NCBI GenBank assembly: GCA_947311845.1
Contig: CAMZMU010000075.1
Span: 24,465,421-24,529,420 of the forward strand
Direction of reading: 5' to 3'
Origin: Poa pratensis
Taxonomy: Eukaryota > Streptophyta > Magnoliopsida > Poales > Poaceae
DNA length: 64,000 bases
The notes under the pieces are model-generated. The model saw nothing but the letters and a program-made list of their open reading frames with translations, searched no databases and was not told the origin of the DNA. Positions 59,551 through 64,000 of this stretch are shown here, piece by piece. The stretch's first letter is position 1; every line of letters starts with the position of its first letter. A program made the position numbers and the translations under genes.

Positions 59551-59619
59551 CTTATTATGTGGCTTCTCAACTGAAACACTCTCACGAGCAGCTGAAACAC
59601 ATATGACGACACCAACAAC
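59551..59619 (-). pseudogene. Captured internal exon inside the Helitron
   Basis: A 69-bp phase-0 block with acceptor GTTGCAG and donor AAG|GTCAGC on the minus strand, reading VVGVVICVSAARESVS and ending EKPHNK. The hydrophobic start hints at an OB-fold-like strand, but I cannot assign a family. Confidence 0.4.
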
Positions 59620-60000
59620 CTGCAACCCGGCACAATAAAAAAACAGTCATGAAGCGCTGGAGGGAGACATGTCAGGCAACATGTATTAACAAAACTTCAA
59701 AAACTAATGCAACATTGCTGCATAATCAACAACAAAAGCTATAAAAATCTAACGTCAGGGAACTAAATGTGTGTCAGTGCAAATCTAATAGCAATGGCAG
59801 TTCGCTGGTTGAACATCCATACTGTGTTTAATACCAAAAGGTCAAAAAAAATGTAACCTAAAATAAGAGAAATCACTGAATCATCAACAGGTCAAGCAAA
59901 ATACATAATAATATAAAGAGGAAAAAAAATGGAAGAAGCAATTTTCTACTGAACACATTGAAGTGTTGTATGTCTGAACATATATGTACCAGGAATATGG

Positions 60001-60131
60001 GAAGAGGGACCTTCCAGGAGTGCTTGATGATGCTTGGGATCAACGCTAATCACATCCCAGCAAAGGTGGGCTTCAGGTTGTCCTCCAGCAAATATGGGAA
60101 GAGGGACCTTCCATGAGTGCTTGATGATACC
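60001..60131 (-). repeat. Internal 36-bp direct repeat within an exon-like block of the Helitron
   Basis: AATATGGGAAGAGGGACCTT and the adjoining CCA(G/T)GAGTGCTTGATGAT occur twice, about 90 bp apart. The block has a minus-strand acceptor TTTCAG and donor CCTG|GTACAT, so the repeat lies within a putative exon. Confidence 0.65.
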
Positions 60132-60662
60132 TGAAAGATAATCAGTTTGATGATTAAAAATAGCAGCTAATTAGTGAAAAAAATAGCCCACTTGACTACA
60201 GCCATCTTCCTCCTGCAATATAATTTGTAGATCAGGCTCTAATACCTACCAAGCATTAAATAGCTAGTATAACATGATTAAGCACATCAGATTCATCATC
60301 GCAAATTTAATTTTACAATGAAAATGGCAAGTAAATGATCTATTTTTTTTCAAATGAATGCCATATGCTGCAGGCCTAAACAACATCCGTCAAAATGGCA
60401 GAAATTGTACCTAGTAACGAATCCAACTAAAAGAAGAAACCTAGGTTGTTCACTTCAAACTGTACATGCACACTGCATAGAGAAGTTCATACCTGATAAG
60501 TAATCGAGATGGCAAGCTCCCAGTGTCGATCTCCGCTGTACTGAACTGCAGAAAAAAAGGATTGGAACAGAGAGAGAGAGAGAGAGAAGCGGTGCAGAAA
60601 AATTATTGGATCAGAGAGAAAAACTGCAAAAAAAAAGGGGATCGGAACTGAGAGAGAGGAAC

Positions 60663-61211
60663 CTACAATGACACCGGTGCACACGATGCCGAGGCGAAGG
60701 GCTGCATCTGATTACACTCCACGACCAGATCTCGCATCACCAAAGACAGCCACCATCGTCGGACGCCGTGGTCGGGGAGGAGCATCCCGCCGCGCTCGGG
60801 GCTGCGCACCACGCCGCCGCTGCAGTCGGGGTCGAGGTCAGGGCAGAGGAGGAGGGAGAGGTCGCTCGTCATCTTGGACGCCATGGAGGCAGAGGGGATG
60901 GGCAGGGGCGGGCGTGGGGGTCTCGTCCTCTCCGTCCTCCGGTCCTCTTCATCTTTGCCGAGTCCAGGGATGGAGGAGGAGGCTGCCGAGTCCAGGGCTG
61001 GAGGAGGAGGCGGCGGCAAGGGCCCAGCATGGGAGGCAGATGAGAAGACGCAGGGAGGGAGGGCGTGGAGGAGAAGCACGGTGGCGGCGGCGGGAGGACG
61101 AAGGGGATTGGAGGAGGAGGAAACACGAGCGGATTGGGGGGAGGAGGATGCGCGAAGCGATTGTGGACGGCGGCGTTGCGTGGAAATCTCGATACTACCC
61201 CTCAAACACAC
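60663..61211 (-). pseudogene. Captured GC-rich 5' gene end inside the Helitron
   Basis: A 182-codon minus-strand frame, strongly GC-rich and Pro/Ser/Ala-rich, resembling a 5'UTR plus first exon. An internal ATG (MASKMTSDLSLLLCPD, at about 60884) may be the real start, leading to CSGGVVRSPERGGMLLPD. A donor-like TGTAG|GTTCC lies at its 3' edge. No domain is recognised. It is adjacent to the Helitron 5' end, so it may supply promoter sequence to Helitron transcripts. Confidence 0.4.
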
Positions 61212-62213
61212 ACCACGACGGCGCAGAAAAGAAGTGAGCTGCTACCGTAAACGGACGCTCCAGATCGCGCGGTAACTGCTCCATCCGACGGTCAACGTGC
61301 GCTGATCGCTGTGAGGCCTCCTTGGGGTCATCCCATTTACCTCCTTCGATGGGCCAAACGACCAACCAACCTACCAGGGCTGTGTAGGTCCACAAGTGTA
61401 GGGCCTCATGCAACCAGCTTAGCTTCTGTGCAGGTTTTGATGCAGAGTTCACTGATCATGTTGGACTCAAACCGCTTACACCAAGAATCCTAATCACGCC
61501 AAATCGGTCGCGCCGTACGTGTGCTTGACCACCCGACATTGTTTTTACACTGGATATCGTCACTAATTCCCGGTTTATAGCTTCAACATGGACGCATGCG
61601 GGATCAGATTAAGCACCCTGTCTCAGTATGAGGACAAAGGTTAAGTCGTGTCGGTCAATGATTCCTTCGTCGTATATGGCTCACTTCTTGAGGAAAAAAA
61701 TTCGTATGTATAGTACAGATTGGGTGGCTGTCAATTGATAAGAATTAGCTAGACCGATCTGACCAAAAGTCGACGACATATCCTTTCAAGTTTCACCCAT
61801 CCAATGATGACTACCACATATATCAGTCAGCGTACGTCAGTATCACCGTATGCATGTGCAACGAGTTATAGCTAGCTCTGTAGTTAGCTGTCCCCGATCG
61901 TGCATACCATGTGGTTTGTCATATAAAACATGCATGATTGCTTGTTAGGGTTTCAGCTAACATGGCACCGGTTTAAGCTGCGTCAGCTAGGATGGACGAT
62001 CGAGCAGTCGCGTCGGGGTCTGTCAATCGCAGGGCAGCTAGCGGAAAGGAGCCGTAACTGCGGTGCTTGCTCGAAAAAATGCACCAGTTGTGTCACCCCC
62101 TCTCTATACACAGGTAATGTCCCAAGACTCGAAAGACCTTTTGGGGCTGGAGTGCAAATTGGAACGACGCAAATTAACCTGAGGACAATATGATCATCAC
62201 ATACATATTTATT

Positions 62214-62349
62214 GGGGCGCGGCTTCGGGGCCGACGTGGTGTGTTTTGTGTTGTATCGGTTCTCGGCCAGTTTCCCTTATAAACTGGCCAACTATTTTTT
62301 TTCTCTATCAATGAAAAGGCAAAGCTTTTGCGTAGTTTCAAAAAATAAA
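62214..62349 (+). mobile_element. 5'-truncated LINE 3' end, 136 bp
   Basis: Target duplication CACATACATATT(T/C)ATT at 62198-62213 and 62350-62365 (one mismatch). The body ends CTATCAATGAAAAGGCAAAG...TTTCAAAAAATAAA, a typical grass L1 3' terminus. The left arm (about 5700-5740) lacks it. Confidence 0.83.
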
Positions 62350-62660
62350 CACATACATATTCATTTAACAGTTGTTCTAAAATATTTGAGTACGTTGATG
62401 CCTTGCATAAAATTCAAAGGAGTATAACAACTTGAAAGCAAAGACGATTTTACATTTTTTTTCGAAACCGTAAAACCTCTTGAGCACCGGAAGGCCAGTT
62501 TTTGGATGACATCCCAAGTGGACTGGAAAGGAAACAGACCCCAAATGATTTTTGATGGGCCAAACTTGTGCATTGATGATTGGGCTTTCATGGAGTGCAT
62601 CGGTTTGGCACCTGGGCTAGAGCCTGGAAATTTATTTATTTTGAAAATGCTATTTAGAAG

Positions 62661-63196
62661 TAAAAAGTCTTTTTAATTCAAAGGATTTGCATAAGAATTT
62701 TTCTCCATGGTTGTTATTTGGTTTGTAGGATGAAATCCTACTACCTCCATTCCATAATATAAGGCGTAGTTCATTTGCTTTGACCAAGGATTTGACCAAC
62801 AATTAATCTATTAATATGTAATTTATGTGACATATAATTGATATCATTGTATTTCTACTCAAAAGTACTTCCTTATGAGTATGATTTCTATCACGTAAGT
62901 CACGTGTTAAATGAGCAATTCTAGGTCAAATCATCGGTTAAAGGAAATGAAATATGCCTTATATTTTGGAATGGAGGTAGTATAGAATTTTTTTCTAAGG
63001 AATCTTTTGCAATAGATCCTATAGGAAATCTAACATCCACTCATATCTCTTTTTGAAATTTTTTGCATTTCCTGTGACACAATCAAACAAATTTTGGTGC
63101 ATATGAATTCCTGTAGTAATGAAGTGTGCATGACATTGTAATCCTGCATTTTCATATTCCTATGTTTTTAGAATCTTGCGAATCAAAGAGGCCCTA
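62661..63196. mobile_element. hAT-like MITE, split by a Stowaway
   Basis: Starts GTCTTTTTAATTCAAAGG and ends GCGAATCAAAGAGGCCC, imperfect inverted ends. Related to 45122-45460 and 3853-3960. A Stowaway element lies inside. Confidence 0.6.
62741..62980. mobile_element. Stowaway-type MITE, 240 bp, nested
   Basis: CTACCTCCATTCCATAATAT and ATATTTTGGAATGGAGGTAG ends, TA duplication (62739-62740, 62981-62982). Confidence 0.92.
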
Positions 63197-63765
63197 AAAA
63201 AGAAAAAAGTTACTTCTATAGATACATACATATGTGACCTATCCGGGTTTTTTCGTAAATAATACATTATAGTTTGGGATACGCAAAAGAGAAAAATGGT
63301 GGCTCTAAAAAGAAAAGAAAAACTCGACCTTTCTATAATTGTTTTTGAGATTTTTCCGAGACACACAAGCACTTAATCACTAAACTCAAAGACTTGTCTT
63401 TACATGTACAAAATGCACCTAAATTTTCAAAAGTTGATATATCTGATTTTGATAACTAAGCTAGGTTCATATGTACCCAGTTTTTTATAACATAAATGAT
63501 GTTTGACTGTTACTGACTCAAGATAGGTGTATGCTCCCAGCTAAACCCTGTTCGCTAAGAATAATTTATCTACAATATTTAGTTAATTTATAACATGCAC
63601 AAACAAAAAAAATTGTGTGGAAAAAATTGTTTTTTGCATTGAGCACAGGATTGTAACTTTTGCAAGAAGCTGTGCATACTCACAGATCTTCGTGTGTCAC
63701 TTTTTTTTTGCAATTTTAAATTAAATTTGAGATGTGTAGGGCCAACCGAGCTCATATACAAACTA
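63197..63765. other. Intergenic AT-rich sequence
   Basis: No gene, repeat or RNA recognised. Several A/T homopolymers. Confidence 0.5.
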
Positions 63766-63926
63766 CTCCCTCCGTTTTTTAATATAAGATGTTTTAGATT
63801 TTGTCCACATACACATGCACACAAATGTATGTAGACATATTTTTGTGTGCATGTTCACTCATTTTAGTGTGCATATAGACAACATGTGTACCACCTAAAA
63901 CATCTTATATTAAAAAACGGAGGGAG
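63766..63926. mobile_element. Stowaway MITE, 161 bp
   Basis: CTCCCTCCGTTTTTTAATAT and its exact complement; TA duplication (63764-63765, 63927-63928). Closely matches the copy in GH9 intron 3. Confidence 0.95.
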
Positions 63927-64000
63927 TAGTATCGGACTATTAATATCAGTTGCATAATGAAGTTTTATGAAAGGTTTGTACATGCATTTCAAATTTATTT

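Larger units (their letters stand above)
54037..61349 (-). mobile_element. Non-autonomous Helitron, 7.3 kb, with captured exons
   Basis: On the minus strand the element starts TCGAAGGAGG (61349) and ends GGGGATCTAG (54037). Just upstream of CTAG is a hairpin, GCGGC-AAA-GCCGC extended by GGC/GCC (about 54046-54066). Host bases are A before TC and T after CTAG, the Helitron AT target, with no target duplication. The other arm holds the empty site TTGGCCCA|TTTATG (32057-32070). No Rep-helicase is recognisable. Inside are several exon-like blocks on the same strand, listed separately. Confidence 0.88.
46805..62480. repeat. Right arm of large inverted duplication (interrupted by many insertions)
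   Basis: Reverse-complement counterpart of 5640-38105 in reversed order. Shared sequence amounts to roughly 4 kb once the Harbinger element, retroposons and Helitron are removed. The inner end (46805-46888) matches 38050-38105; the outer end (about 62366-62480) matches 5640-5735. It has no gene in common with the left arm. Confidence 0.82.

Noticed and set aside
60487..60684. Minus ORF with a hydrophobic Phe/Leu/Ser stretch
   Set aside because: Produced by GA/CT simple repeat (GAGAGAGA near 60570-60590); no gene support.

Overview
This is a repeat-rich nuclear segment of a grass genome, most likely a Pooideae cereal or forage grass. The signs are Stowaway MITEs with CTCCCTCCG ends, an Angela/BARE-type copia solo LTR, a SIRE/Maximus-type gag, a Tat-lineage gypsy element with an antisense gene, and a GC-rich genic island with grass-style exons. 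The only apparently intact host gene is a four-exon GH9 endo-1,4-beta-glucanase on the + strand (38637-44797). Almost everything else is transposon-derived.

Layout. 1-3852 is the 3' part and 3' LTR of a gag-only copia element that enters from outside the window. 3853-7025 holds a SINE candidate and two MITEs. 7026-31443 is a 24.4-kb nest: a second copy of the same gag-only copia family (near-identical 5-bp target duplication), split by a 12.6-kb Tat gypsy element (7299-19855, TSD ATGAA) and by an Angela-like solo LTR (26977-28616, TSD CCTTG). 31444-38105 is intergenic sequence with several small DNA transposons, one carrying a broken bHLH gene fragment. 38637-44797 is the GH9 gene with a 4.3-kb third intron. 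44798-46800 holds a MITE relic and a copia relic. 46805-62480 is intergenic sequence carrying a Harbinger transposon with one stop codon, several non-LTR retroposons and a 7.3-kb Helitron on the minus strand. The window ends in nested MITEs.

The main structural discovery is that about 4 kb of ancestral sequence left of the GH9 gene (pieces within 5640-38105) recurs in reverse order and orientation to its right (pieces within 62480-46805). The two arms form an inverted duplication around the single GH9 gene. Each arm supplies the empty site for transposons in the other. This allows base-level definition of a Helitron, a MULE MITE, a bHLH-carrying TIR element, retroposons, and extremely short poly(A) micro-insertions, all by reading alone.

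The Tat element is itself unusual. It lacks protease, RT and first RNase H, but has gag, archaeal-type RNase H and integrase remnants. It also has a complete antisense transcription unit: TATA box, 5'UTR intron, Transposase_28-like domain and poly-Q tract. The heptamer CCGAGGT/ACCTCGG is strikingly over-represented on both strands. No rRNA, tRNA or CRISPR was seen. Counts and identities below are by eye.
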